A stretch of 64,000 nt of DNA. Source: Puccinia triticina. Its lineage: Eukaryota > Basidiomycota > Pucciniomycetes > Pucciniales > Pucciniaceae. Shown in pieces: positions 12,529-23,021 of the stretch (positions within the stretch are counted from its first letter, which is position 1; every line of letters starts with the position of its first letter). The notes beneath the pieces were generated by a model, which was not told the origin of the DNA, searched no databases, and worked only from the letters and a program-made list of their open reading frames with translations. The DNA lies in NCBI RefSeq assembly GCF_026914185.1, contig NC_070568.1:6159501-6223500 (forward strand), given 5' to 3'. Both the position numbers and the translations under genes were made by a program.

Positions 12529-13386
12529 CCGCCAGCTTGGACGCCGAAACAGTCAACCCCGCCTCCTCGATTCAAAACAGAATCCTTTCGAGGGTCGCGG
12601 CGTATTCCCAAATGAACCTCCTGACTCCGGGATGCCAAGACAGGACCTCTCCACCATAATCCGAAATCGGGCCCTTGATGCCCCCATCATCGATGAACAC
12701 TCCTGCATGGTCAGGGATCTCGTCCTTCAGGACCCACATCATCTGCGCCTGGTAGACGGCGACAGAATTAGTGGCGCCCTGCGGGAGCTGGGTCAGCTGG
12801 AATCTACCTAGAGGAGTATCAAATGTGGTCAGCGGTCGCGAGATCGGATCCAAGGCGCGTTCATCATAACCGCCAAGAATGTCTCCCAGCCCATAGCAGG
12901 CGCGACCCAAAAATGATTCCACAAAATCTTCGGTAGCCGGCGGAATTCCCGCATCCTTCACCGTAACCTTATTCAGAGGCTGGAGGTCGTGGACGATTCG
13001 GAGTTTGCCGTTGCTCTTCAGGACGCATAAGACCGGCGAGGCGTACGACGAAGTTGATTGTTCGTACAGCCCGTTCCGCACTCGCTCCCTCAGGATCCTT
13101 GTGTATTCGTCTAGCTTAGCCGCGGGTATGGGAATTTTCTTCTTTTGCCACGGCTCATGCTCGATTACTGGGATGATGTACGGCATTCCGTAGGACTCTT
13201 TCAGCAGCCCTCGCTCGGATTCGTCGAAGGCGATGGCTTGATTTCGCTCGGACAACACGTTCTTGATGACGTTCAACTTGTCAGGCCAGAGCCAGCCTTT
13301 TGGACCGAAATTTACCACCGTAAGGCGCTCTTTGGTGACGCGCCCTTTTGGGGTGAAGGGGCCCGTCAAAGAGCGGGCCAAAGGAC

Positions 13387-13430
13387 GGCAAGGGTCCCTT
13401 GAGAGAGAGGCAAGGGTCCCTTGAGAGAGA
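13387..13430. repeat. 22-bp perfect tandem duplication causing a frameshift
   Basis: The 22-mer beginning ggcaagggtcccttgagaga occurs at 13387-13408 and again at 13409-13430. Removing one copy puts the linker frame (from 13799) in register with the reverse transcriptase frame (from 13381). Confidence 0.85.
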
Positions 13431-13639
13431 TGGACGCTGGAGGGGGGGATTTAGCCCTTGTGGCATCGGCTGGTTGACGGGCTTGATCTTCCGAGAGACG
13501 GGCTTGTATTTGGCTGCGAACACCACTAGTTCACCGGCTTTCCAGGCGCCCAAAAGCGCGGATTGAGAATGAGCGCCAAGGCCATTCTGGAGCAAACTCC
13601 ACGTCCGTAGTTCCGAGAAATCCTCAAAAGGCACCTTAT

Positions 13640-13751
13640 CTGCGTACGAAAACCCGGACGGTAGAGAGCGGCTCACGATAGTGGCACAAGGTAGAGTTTC
13701 GACGATATTTGGAGCATCACGCCCGGAGGTGCATAATCGGAGAGAACTTAC
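13640..13751 (-). repeat. Intron-like repeat, copy 2 of 3 in element A
   Basis: This 112-bp stretch on the minus strand runs GTAAGTTCTCTCCG...TACGCAG, with the TATGCACC box and GTGCCACTATCGTGAGCCGC. It lies in the gag-pol linker. Splicing it does not give an obvious continuous Met-initiated frame, so its role is unproven. Confidence 0.55.
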
Positions 13752-13811
13752 TTTCAGTCTCCGATCCCTCCGCAGAACACCTTCTTCCACCTCATCCACC
13801 CAAGCATCTAT

Positions 13812-14060
13812 TTATGACGGGAATAGTTTCACCTCATTGCGGAGGATCATTAGTTTATCCTCGTCGCGGAGGCTCGGAAGTTTAGCCTTGTTGCGGAGGG
13901 TCTTTGCAGACATGCCTAGTTTAGCCTCATCGCAGAGGGTCGCAAAGGACAAAACTAGTTTATTCTTGTCGCGGAGAAGCGATTCAGATGGTAGTTTAGT
14001 CTGATTGCGGAGACGAGATCCGGATGATAGTTTAGTCTTGTTGCGGAGACAAGATTCGAA
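13812..14060 (-). repeat. Degenerate tandem repeats in the gag-pol linker of element A
   Basis: Units of roughly 33-45 bp contain tagtttag(t/c)c(t/c)(t/c)...ttgcggag(a/g). On the minus strand they encode runs such as LRNKTKLSSGSRLRNQTKLP. They lie exactly between intron-like copies 2 and 3, which suggests they expanded together. Confidence 0.6.
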
Positions 14061-14074
14061 TGGCGAGGAGCTTC

Positions 14075-14189
14075 CTAAAGCGGAAGAAAAACGGGATTCC
14101 AAGGGGCTGCTCACGAGCGTGGCACATGATAGTGTTTTTGATAAAGCGGTAGCATCTACCCTGGGGTGCATACTTGGATGGGGACTTAC
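14075..14189 (-). repeat. Intron-like repeat, copy 3 of 3 in element A
   Basis: This 115-bp stretch on the minus strand runs GTAAGTCCCCATCC...CGCTTTAG. It shares the TATGCACC box and GTGCCACGCTCGTGAGCAGCC with the other two copies. Confidence 0.55.
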
Positions 14190-14506
14190 TTTGACACCTT
14201 GTGTCCCTGCCGAACACCCATTCTGATCGTCACGAGCCAGCCGCTCGCCTTTGGAATGATTAGGGGAAAAGAGCCAATCGAAATGGAGAACTAGAGAGCT
14301 GACAGAGACGGAACCGATGTTTTTAGAGTTTTTGGGATTTTCTTGATGTTTTTGCTCTTGACGATTTTTGATTGGAACTTCTGAGGAAACTGAGAGTAGT
14401 AAAACTGGGTGAGAGGAAAGTTGGTGGGTCAATGGGCCAGAAGCCGATCCGCCGGTGAAAAGTCGAGACCCTTGATTAAGACTGCCGGCTAATGGATCGG
14501 CTCCAT

Positions 14507-16129
14507 TCATAAAAAAGGCTTATCCACATGTGAGTCTTCTTTGAGGCGCCCGCAATGAACCAAAACGCCCTTCCTACCATGAGAGGGGAACTCTCGCTCC
14601 CATCTTCCTTTATCAACTGGACAGAGTGTGACCTCGATATTCCTTCCGTTCGCGTCAGGCAGGATGATCCGCTCGCCGGCCGTCGGAGAAAACATGAGAG
14701 TGGCTCTGAAATCCATCAAAAACGGGCGTCCTAAAATGAACGGCCCATCCGCCCGCGTAATCCAGAAATGACAAGTGCCCACGATAGAACGACCCACACG
14801 AATGGGCACGTCTTCGGCGATTCCAATAAGCTCACATGCTTGGTTGTTTATCCCATAAACTGCCGAGCTGAAGTTGACCCTTGGCGTGAGATTCAACTTG
14901 ACTGCCATGGAATCGGAAATCAGATTGAGTTGCGAACCCAAGTCGACCAACGGCGACGAGATTGCCTCCTCATCTCCTACGCTACAGTTGAGATAACCGA
15001 GGGGGCAGGAGTACAGATTTGGATTGAAAACTCCGCTCGGGTCAATACCTTCAGCCAGCGTTCCCGAGTTTACCTTCAAATCTTCGCAACCAACCTCCAC
15101 GCGGCGGCGTGAGACCCACTTCTTTACCTCGTCTGAGACAGCTGGTGACACGGAACAGATCTCTCCGACAGTCGTAGTCACGGGGAGCTTGAAAATCTTC
15201 TTAACCAGCCCCTCAACCGCGTCGGGATGGTCGCGAGAAACCTCGCGCTCGAATCTGACCTTAGACTGAGAGCCAGGGACTTTAGGAGGAGTAGCTGGAC
15301 GCGCTACAGACTCCTTTTGCGGGGAAGACTCCGGATCTGGCTTGTTCATGATTCTATCGAAAAGTTCCGGCTTGCTATCTTCTTGGCGTCGCGAGGGGTC
15401 CGAGGTACTAACCGGCGTCTTTCGCCACAATCTTTTTGCCTGGGAAACTGGAACCTGCGGCGCCTTAAAGGGTCGCGCCTCTTCGTGGCGCTTCCTTGCC
15501 GCGGGGTCAGACTCATATGCGCCTGTGAAGGATTGGGAAGAAACAGCAGGGGGAAACCAAGGGTCTAGCGACCCACAGCTCACCTTGTATTTGGTAGAGA
15601 TGACACCTGAAGTCCGTTGAGTCGGAGTATTAGGTCTAGGCGCGGAGGACTGGGTTGGCTGAAAGGAGGCCACCACGTGCCTAATTGGCCGACTACGGTC
15701 GAACAAAATCAGAGCTCCATTTGGGAGAAAGAAACTCGTTCCCCTTTGCTCAACCAGCCCCGCTTCCTTGTCCTTCACTAGCTCCTGACATCGCGAGGTC
15801 CCATGATTTTCCCGATGGCAGTAGTAGCAGACCAGCGGAGGGCGATCCGCAGACGTCGACGCTTTTCCCGGTATGGCTGCAATCTTCTGATCAATTTTAT
15901 TTTTGAACGCCTCCAACATCCTTGAAAGCTCGTCCATAGTTGTAGCCGGTTTCGAAGGCGCCTGGACTTCCTTGGGTCGACGCTCCTCGCCCATCTTCTT
16001 CATAACCGAATTGCCCTCCTGAAATGGAGGTGATGCGACAGGCTGGCCAGTTCTTGACTCCTCAAAAGTGAGCGCCGTTTGCTCCTTCATCACCGCATCC
16101 ACCGATTCTTTGAGAATTTTGAAGGTCGC
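14507..16129 (-). pseudogene. Element A gag/protease remnant
   Basis: An open frame of about 530 residues contains a CCHC zinc knuckle (CYYCHRENHGTSRC), a Ser/Pro/Lys-rich linker, and a retropepsin-like segment. The segment reads VDLGSQLNLISDSM, where the usual catalytic DSG/DTG triplet is DLG. The ILGRPFLMDF block seen in element B's protease is also present. The first Met (16102) is internal, because coding sequence continues without a stop to the LTR at 16130. The N-terminal half of Gag, present in element B, is missing. The altered triplet and truncation suggest no activity. Confidence 0.75.
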
Positions 16130-16880
16130 TGGGAGGGGAAAAGTGCCGGGTGGCTGCCCTCACGGATGGTCTGGTGATGAGGCTGGGGATTCGAGGTGAT
16201 AGCTTGTGGTTGGGTGGTTTTGAGAGTTCGCCGGGGGTTGGATTCTTGGCGGCGGTTTTTGTTGTTGAGGATACTAGGATGATTTGAGGGATTTGTCAAA
16301 GGGAAAGGGGAATTCGTAGGACTCTTGACTCTTGATTCTAGACTCTGGACTCGAGATGGCGGATCAGAATGCCATGCTGCTCCCCTCCTCCAAGTTCTGC
16401 GAACTTGGACTCGGGGAGACAACATGTCACATACATTTCATCATATCCTTGCGCGCCATGCGCGCGCTCACAACACAACACAACTAGACCAGAACACAAA
16501 GGAAAGCAGAAAACAAAATCAAAACAGAACAGAACAGCAGAACTCAGCAGGATAGAAATAGAGTAGAAAGAAGGGAAAACCACAGCATAAGAAATGAGGG
16601 AGAAATGACACAACCCAGACAAAGAAAGAGGAGAAATAGATCAGAAACCAAAGACAAAGAAATAAAACCCACAGCACAAGCTGTGTTAGGACCAAGAAAG
16701 GGAAGGAGGAGAGAATAAAGAGGAGAGTGAGGAATAAGGGAAGAGAAGAAGGGACAGTCTGAGAAACTTGAGTCTTGAGGGTCTTGATCTTGAGAGTTCT
16801 TGAAGCTGTGGATCTTGAGGTCTGATGCCGTTGGAGGGCGGAAACTGAATCTGAAATTTACCACCATACTGACCACCACA
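16130..16880 (-). repeat. 5' LTR of element A
   Basis: This is the partner of 9072-9793. On its internal side the LTR end runs directly into an open gag-like frame (reading ATFKILKESVDAV) without a leader or primer binding site, so the front of the element was lost. Confidence 0.85.
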
Positions 16881-17212
16881 ACGGCAGCCAGCTTGCTTTA
16901 GAGCGAGCTGGGTTTGTACGCGCCGCAGTCGTACTGTCGGTTTACGTGTAATCCGACAGTACAGCCGCGGCGCACTGAACTAACGGCAGCAAGCTTGCTC
17001 CAGAGCGAGCTGGGTTCGTACGCGCCGCAGTCGTACTGTCGGTTTACGTGTAATCCGACAGTACAGCTGCGGCGCACTGAACTGACGGCAGCAAGCTCGC
17101 TCCAGAGCGAGCTGGGTTTGTACGCGCCGCAGTCGTACTGTCGGTTTACGTGTAATCCGACAGTACAGCCGCGGCGCACTGAACTGACGGCAGCAAGCTT
17201 GCTCCAGAGCGT
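16881..17212. repeat. 102-bp tandem repeat containing a large hairpin, 3.3 copies
   Basis: Units start at 16881, 16983, 17085 and 17187 (partial), an exact 102-bp period. Each contains gcgccgcagtcgtactgtcgg, a tttacgtgtaa centre, and the near-complement ccgacagtacagc(c/t)gcggcgc, predicting a long stem. A related hairpin with the same arms occurs alone at about 40534-40590. Confidence 0.85.
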
Positions 17213-17559
17213 TATTTCACTTTTTTTGTCAAAAGAAAGTTACGTTACTGCCGGGATCAGGAGGAAGGAAAATCACAAGTTACATTTCCTGAGCCCAGTC
17301 TTGCTTCAAGTTAAAAAAAACTTTAACTGGTGAGAAGATAACAGAAAACGTTACGTTACGAAAATCGCTTCAGATATTGTAACGTATGTAACTTCCCATC
17401 GTTGATTTCAAGAACTTTACTTCATTGCTTCTATCAGCCTTTCTTTGTAGTCTTGAGATTCCTCATTTCTTCCCCGCCTCAGTCTCAACCTTTCTGCCTT
17501 GCAAGTAAACTGTGCCACATTATTTCTGGATTATTCACATATTCTTTAGAGAAATACTT

Positions 17560-18880
17560 TTTTCTTTTTACCTTTTGGAAAACCATCTTACTCTCTACAC
17601 CAATACCTCTTCTCTCAGTTAAAATTTCTTGATTTTTTTTTGTCCATTGGGGCTTCTCTTAACTTCATAGCTACAGGAAACTGATGAAATAAACTCTTAG
17701 TCCATTGAATTCTCACAGATTTACAGCAAACCTTTTCACGTACTATCCCCTTTTACATACTAGCGTTCTTTATTCAACTTTTTTCTACCCCAATCGCTCT
17801 GCTCTCAGGTAAGAGTCGTTTATTCTTTTCTACAATTTGGGTTTCTCTTAACTCAAACTGCATAGCTAATTAAACCCCTAGTCTAGTCCATTAGATTCTC
17901 ACAGATTCAAAACAAAACTTTTCATATACTATCTTTGTTTCTTTGCAGGGGATTGAGAAGGGTACAAACAAGTTCCCCCCTGTGCATGGAGGCGGCTAAG
18001 CAAGTGGCGCCTGGGTGATCAAGACAAAGCTCCATGTCATGCACAGGCTTTGTCAGCCTCACAGAGGCGGGGCATATATGACCCCCCCCCCCACAGACAG
18101 GGAGGAAGTAGCAAGCACTCCGCTGCCGACTTCTCCCCACACCCCAGATCACCAGAGCCACTTGCTTCAGATTTGCAGATCTTTTTAGACACCACCCACC
18201 CGCCCATCAGAAAGAGGGTCAGGCTTGGGCCTGAACCCCCACTTTCCGGTGTTTGCAGGAAATAGAAACAAGACAAGCTTCATTCTCTTCCCTGGTTGAG
18301 GTTAGTAAAGGAATCTCCTTTACTGCCTCTCCTCCCGCACTTGCTGAGGGATGACGCTCAGCAACATCCCCCAGCAAGTACCAGGTGCAAAGCAATAGCC
18401 GGAGTGGAAAAACCAGTCCCTAACCCAATAGCTCTGCTCCCAGGTAAGGTTTATTCTTTTCTACATTTAGGGTTGCTATTAACTGTGTAGGTACAGCACT
18501 CTGATCAAATCAATCCTTAGCCATAGAATTCTCACAGACTTACAGCAAACCTTTTCATGTGCTACCTTTCTTTCTCCAACTGGTTTCTACCCCAATTGGC
18601 CTGCTCTCAGGTAAGAGTTATTTATTCTTTTCTACAATTTGGGTTTCTCTTACCTCAAACTGCATGGCTAATTAAAATTTGAGTCCATTAAATTTTCACA
18701 GATTTGCAACAAACCTTTTCACATACTATCTTTCTCTCTACAACCAGTTTCTACCCCAATCACTCAGCTCTTAGGTGAGATTCAATTTTTTCCCACTTGA
18801 ATTCTCTCTTAACTGCATAGATATAGGAGGCTGATAATATAAACCCTTGAACAATTCCTTAAAATATCATATTTAGAAGG
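17560..18880 (+). repeat. Array of intron-like units upstream of the alpha-kinase
   Basis: Units of roughly 165-190 bp share tttctaccccaat..ctctgctctcag|gtaag, ttattcttttctacaattt, gggtttctctta, cagattt(a/g)cagcaaacctttt and catactatcttt. GT donors fall at about 17809, 18443, 18611 and 18774, with a degraded copy at about 17617. A non-repeated block at 17949-18440 separates the first and later units. It has an open frame (18050-18265) including PPIRKRVRLGP and may be an exon or an insertion. Whether any of this forms 5' exons of the downstream kinase gene is unresolved. Confidence 0.5.
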
Positions 18881-18886
18881 GCTCCT

Positions 18887-20663
18887 ATGATTAAATGCCT
18901 TGAATGCAACCAATGGTCAACAGATCAAAATATTGCAAAACACTATGTGGAGTGCATTGTGAGGCAAATTCAAACCGGTTCTGCACAAGCCCCTCAACCA
19001 TCTCAGCTTCCACCCGCTTCCTCTCATACTGCAATCTGCCCAAGTGGTATCCACACTGCGGGACCATCATACCCACCCATTTCCCGCCAAGTTGCCTCTT
19101 CTCGTGATACTGGAACTCATGTCTTCTACCGTGGGTTGGCAAAAGATGCACGTTCAGCAAAGAAACGCCAGATCCTGAATCCCAAAGCAAGCCAGGCCAC
19201 CTCATCACACACCTCAGAAATAAAGCAGACACCAGAAAAAAAATTTGTGAAAGCAGGCGTGGTATTGTACATGAATGACCAATTGCAAAAAAAGACCAGA
19301 ATTATTCCAAAGCTTCTCGAAGTTGACACCAAGAAACCCAACTTATATGAGGACTTTCAACATCATCTCTGGACCTTATTCTCCAATGAAATTATTGCAA
19401 AAACTGAAATAACCTATCCATCAGATCCAGAACAGTATACTACACTTGCTTGGGCACCGCTAATTCAAAGATTGAAGACCACAGCATGCTCTTGGAACTA
19501 GCTAAATCTGGAAAGGGAATCAAGAGTGCAGCAGTCATCAATTTTTTCTATGAACATCCAAATGAGGACTTTCCAGACACTGACATCCAAACCCAGGCTC
19601 CTACCAACTGCAAGAGAAAATTTGAAGGAAATACACCCACAATATCCAAATCCACCTCATGGGCCCTTGGTGGAAAAATTGAGACAAAACCATTCAGAGT
19701 ATCAGTTAGTCTTTCTTCCCAAGTTAATGCACTCAGTCAAACAGTTGGTCAATCTATCACAATGAAGACAGATGGATGGACAACAGCACAAAGACTACAT
19801 TTTTACACAATGGATGAAGAACAACCACCCAAAGCAGCCCACAAATCTATTATCATCACAGACTATATCTGCTGTCCCCTTTCCCCTTGATATAAAAATT
19901 GACAAGTCACTGATTTTAGGAGAGGGTAGCAGCCGTCAATCTTATCCTGCTCAAGTTTGCTCATTTGAAAAAGGGGAAGAAGTAATCAATAAATGGGTGG
20001 CCAAGCTTCAATATTCTGATCCCGAACCCAATCTCTCTAATCATGCAAGTGATGCAATTGCCTATTGTGGCTTTGGGCCCATCCTTGCTGAGCTTAAAGA
20101 GCTCATTAGTAATAAAATTGAGGGGCTGATGAAGTTCAAAGGTAGTCAAATTGAAGTGAGTCTTTTTCCCAATTCACCCAGTTATCTTTTTGCTGATGTG
20201 CTGTTCTGATTTTTTCCACTGATATAGCTTGTTAGGCATTGTGTGGTTGTGTTAGGTGAAATCAAGAGCCCCAAAGAAATCTACTTCTTCAATAGTCAAC
20301 TTCAAGGGGATTTTGTTAAATACTCAAGCAATCTTGACTTTAATTTCAGACAAAAACAGAGGGGATTGGATCTTGATTATCTTTCACTCATGAATGCCTT
20401 GACACATTGGTCATACAATCAATCAAATGGACAGCAATTGGTTTGTGATCTTCAAGGTTTTGGTCCCATCCTCACAGATCCCCAAATAGTTGATTTGAAT
20501 GCTGAGTAAGTTTTTTTACATCCAAGATATTGATAAATACTTCTGCTGACTCTGTTATAGTGCTTGGGCTGAGGGAAACAGTGTGGGTGCTGGCATTTCT
20601 GCTTTTTTGGATGGCCATGTTTGTACTTCAGTTTGCAACTTTCTCCAACTGGGCAAAGGATGA
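18887..20663 (+). pseudogene. Alpha-type (MHCK/EF2K-like) protein kinase gene, frame-broken
   Basis: The N-terminal frame from ATG 18887 has a CLECNQW...HYVECI Cys/His cluster and a low-complexity region. The kinase part has ILGEGSSRQSYPAQV and WVAKLQY (probable ATP-binding Lys). After an intron (20156-20227) come LVRHCVVVLGEIKSP and LVCDLQGFGPILTDPQI. After another (20506-20560) comes AWAEGNSVGAGISAFLDGHV, ending VCTSVCNFLQLGKG before TGA 20661-20663. The LTDPQI block and the final His/Cys-Cys pattern are alpha-kinase hallmarks. The frame moves from register 2 to register 1 near 19450-19500 and back near 19780-19880, with no convincing introns there. Two small indels are the simplest reading, hence pseudogene; an assembly error is the alternative. 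Confidence 0.7.
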
Positions 20664-21149
20664 AAGGCAATAGATTTGAAATGGAAACGGCCAACACCTT
20701 GCCCACCACTGGCATTTGACCACCTCCTTGCATCTAAAAACCACAGTGTGTTTGCTGGTGCAGATGGTGGTGACAATAGTGACTTAGAATTTCTGTCATG
20801 ATGCCTTTCTTCATTTATTGATGTTGTTTCTGATTGAGAAAAGTAGAAATATCATGCTTTTGCCTTTTCTAGACTTGTTTTTCAATTTCATTATATTGTA
20901 TATACAGCCTCATAGATTCCCTTTTTCTTGTACTTTTTATTTCATTGTAAGTATTTTGGCAATTTTCACTGCAAAAATTAATACTGTTGAACAGTTGGAT
21001 CACATCCCGTAATTGTCACTCCCAGAAATCTCGCTCTGCTGCTTGCTTGATAATTGTTTCCAGATACTCGTGCTGATTAGATAACTTGATCAGACTCAAA
21101 TCCCTTTTGATCATTCCTGGCTACAAAACTCCCAGAAGAATATGTGTAT
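20664..21149. other. Intergenic, AT-rich, nothing seen
   Basis: This stretch holds the sequence downstream of the alpha-kinase remnant, possibly including its 3' untranslated region. No gene or repeat was recognised. Confidence 0.5.
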
Positions 21150-21312
21150 CATGATTTGATTTTGGCCGCGTGAAGCCGGCGGAGCATTGGCATTCAGACA
21201 GATCAAATATGGGTACTGCACGGCTACTTCAGGCGCTCTCTTGGCAAAAAGACGGGTGTACCAATAGATCAAGCGCGCGAAGTTCACCGATGGGAGGCTT
21301 ATGCTAGATGAT
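21150..21312 (-). pseudogene. NIC96: NIC96/Nup93 exon fragment (C-terminal part)
   Basis: On the minus strand an exon preceded by an acceptor (aagggcag, ending at 21313) encodes SSSISLPSVNFARLIYWYTR, followed by LFAKRAPEVAVQYPYLICLNAN. This resembles the helical solenoid of the NIC96/Nup93 nucleoporin, where a region on bidirectional helices and alanine-rich turns ends in a QYL-L-CLNA-like block. Similarity fades near 21150 and no donor is obvious. With the fragment at 23865-24123 it appears to be the second part of one gene on the same strand, broken up by insertions. The exact exon limits are uncertain. Confidence 0.5.
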
Positions 21313-22000
21313 CTGCCCTTAGGAATAGAAATCACAAAGGCCTTCATCAGTCAAACATACATACAGAATCAATCATAAGCATCAACTTACAAGCTGCACC
21401 CTTGGACGAGGGAGCGTTGTCACATATACACAGTAAGCCATATTATGGTAGGGCAATGGCAAAAATGTACCACAAATGTGTACTTTGTTGAAGGAAAAAA
21501 CATGCCTACAGAGAGAACACAGAAGATATTTGGTTGATTAACAGTTTGTCTTGTTTTCCTCAAACCTCTGGCACCATGAAAAAATTGATGTGAATAGGTG
21601 TCAGGTGACATTCAGTAAAATATGCTGGAATTCCAGTGGTACTCCAGCATTACTCCCCTTGAATAACAATGGCCCCTTTGTCATCACCAGGGGGTTCTAC
21701 CACTTTTCCATAAGTGTATGGTTGGAGTTAAGGCTGGAGTTAGCTTCACTTCACCTACCACCTACTACCCTCAGGTTTTGTTTGGATGATGACTCAGGAC
21801 ACGGACGCTCAGGAGGACACATTGAGAAGAGCCAAGAGGCTCGAGAGGAGGGCAGTGAGATGGGGACGCTCACCGGTGTGGTGTTCTGTGCCTGTTGCAA
21901 TGCCAAAAGGAAATATGAAAAGGTATTATGATAGTACATTTACATACAGGTGGAACCCATTACAAGAGGAAGAGATAATCTTACACAACAGTTACAAAAT
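21313..22000. other. No supported gene
   Basis: This region between the NIC96 fragment and the LTR-like region holds short open frames only, with no recognised motif. Confidence 0.4.
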
Positions 22001-23014
22001 TTACACACATACACCCTTTCGTAGCCATGGTGGATTGGACTGAAGAGTACACAACATAGATACAAGGACAAGGCACGGCGGATTGGACGGAAGAATACAC
22101 AACATGGATACAAGGACGAGGGAGGAGGAAGGAAGGAGGACCAGAGAGAGGCTTTGACCCCCAAATCCTGGAAAGGCATAGCAATGCATGACATCAGGCA
22201 GTGCAATATATGCAGGCAGATAAGGTGTACAAATAGTGTCACTGCAGCATAATTCCCTCATTGTTTGTGTGGCTGTGCAGTACAGGTGTACATATGCTGT
22301 GCGACTGAGATCCCCTGCAGCTAAATTCCCTCAAACACATTCCCCTGGAGCTAAAATCCCTCACTCTTCAATATAAAAGGAGCTCTTCTCCCCCCCATAA
22401 TTTCTCTTTTTCACCATCAGCCTACAGAGGTTTGGTCACAGTAGTAGTTTAGTAGTAGTAGTTAGTAGTAGTAGTTAGTAGTAGTAGTATTGAGTAGCGT
22501 AGAGTCAGTCAGTCAGTAGAGTGTGAGTGCAGTAGTAGAACCAAAAATCAAAAACCAACCAACCAACCAACCAACCAACAACCCATCCTCCTTATTAGCA
22601 TATTAGTAGTAGTAGTAGTAGTAGAGGTAGTAGTACAAATTATAACATCAACAACAGTAGAGGAACTTCACCATAACAAACCATGTTATCCTTAGTTATA
22701 ACCGGTCTAAAAACACATTGAATTAGATATTTAGGTCTGATAGAGATTACTATATAAAAGTAAGAGCTATCTTGGAATCTGCCACATTTTCTTAAATATT
22801 GATTACAAGACTCTTGGTTATTTGCATAGTACTATTAGAGGGGCAGGTCTTTCAAACCACCCGTAGATTGTAATAGCCTTTCAACCTATCATACAATTTA
22901 TTTCCCCCTCAAAAGGAAATTTGATTACCCATCCATCCCTGGAGTCCTACACCGGATGCGGCTCGAGGACGGAGCGGATTTTTGAGAGAAGAACTGATGA
23001 GGTCTTGATTGCTT
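22001..23014 (+). repeat. LTR-like region with tandem duplications and GTA microsatellite
   Basis: A segment of about 51 bp with ggattgga(c/t)(t/g)gaagaataca and acaacat(a/g)gatacaaggac is duplicated around 22030-22125. At 22350-22395 aaaatccctca and then TATAAAAGGAGCTCTTCTCC resemble the corresponding part of the element B LTR. A GTA/TAG microsatellite (22440-22510 and 22600-22635) and a CCAA run follow. This may be a diverged solo LTR, but no LTR boundaries were fixed. The third MITE copy is inserted just downstream. Confidence 0.4.
22372..22378 (+). promoter_or_regulatory. TATA box resembling the element B LTR promoter
   Basis: TATAAAA is followed by GGAGCTCT and a pyrimidine tract. The same core occurs in both element B LTRs (30611 and 41691). 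Confidence 0.4.
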
Positions 23015-23021
23015 GTACAAG

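Larger units (their letters stand above)
9976..13799 (-). pseudogene. Element A pol remnant (RT, RNase H, integrase)
   Basis: Read right to left. The linker frame from 13799 carries KYKPVSRKIKPVNQPMPQGL, also seen in element B. Reverse transcriptase (about 13380-12540) has the FIDDGG catalytic motif in place of the usual YxDD. RNase H follows with LAVDSSFHAVGAVL. The integrase has an H2C2 finger (HEELGHRG... CRSCKACQ) and the D-D-E residues in SMDVVHI, STDGGSEF and VERGHA. Breaks: the 22-bp duplication at 13387-13430; the MITE at 12052-12528, whose length plus one 7-bp duplication (484 bp) accounts exactly for the frame jump; and TGA at 10252-10254 where element B has Arg. The remaining C-terminus runs to a TAA near 9976. 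It is not functional. Confidence 0.85.
9072..16880 (-). mobile_element. Ty3/gypsy LTR retrotransposon A, decayed
   Basis: The element lies on the minus strand between LTR copies at 9072-9793 and 16130-16880. In coding orientation its LTR begins TGTGGTGGTCAG and is preceded by a purine-rich tract (gtggtggtggga, about 9794-9806). Gag/protease and pol sequences are recognisable, but five defects disable it: the 5' untranslated region and front of gag are missing next to the 5' LTR; a 22-bp tandem duplication at 13387-13430 shifts the frame; a 477-bp MITE sits inside pol; an in-frame TGA lies at 10252-10254; and the gag-pol linker is repeat-filled. No clean 5-bp target duplication is visible (ACAGC-like left, ACGGC right). 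Confidence 0.85.
8842..17404. mobile_element. Outer CAACAATGGG MITE-type element hosting nested insertions
   Basis: The left end reads CAACAATGGGAGGTTACGTTA (8842). The right end is the inverse of CAACGATGGGAAGTTACATA and finishes CCCATCGTTG at 17404. An exact 7-bp direct repeat, ATTTCAA, flanks the whole (8835-8841 and 17405-17411). The arms (8842-9071 and about 17213-17404) are rich in GTTACGTTA and its complement. The terminal consensus and the 7-bp duplication match those of the 477-bp MITE, but the internal motif differs, so this is a second family of the same type. Ty3/gypsy element A (9072-16880) sits inside it. The 102-bp tandem repeat at 16881-17212 lies between A and the right arm. 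Confidence 0.8.
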
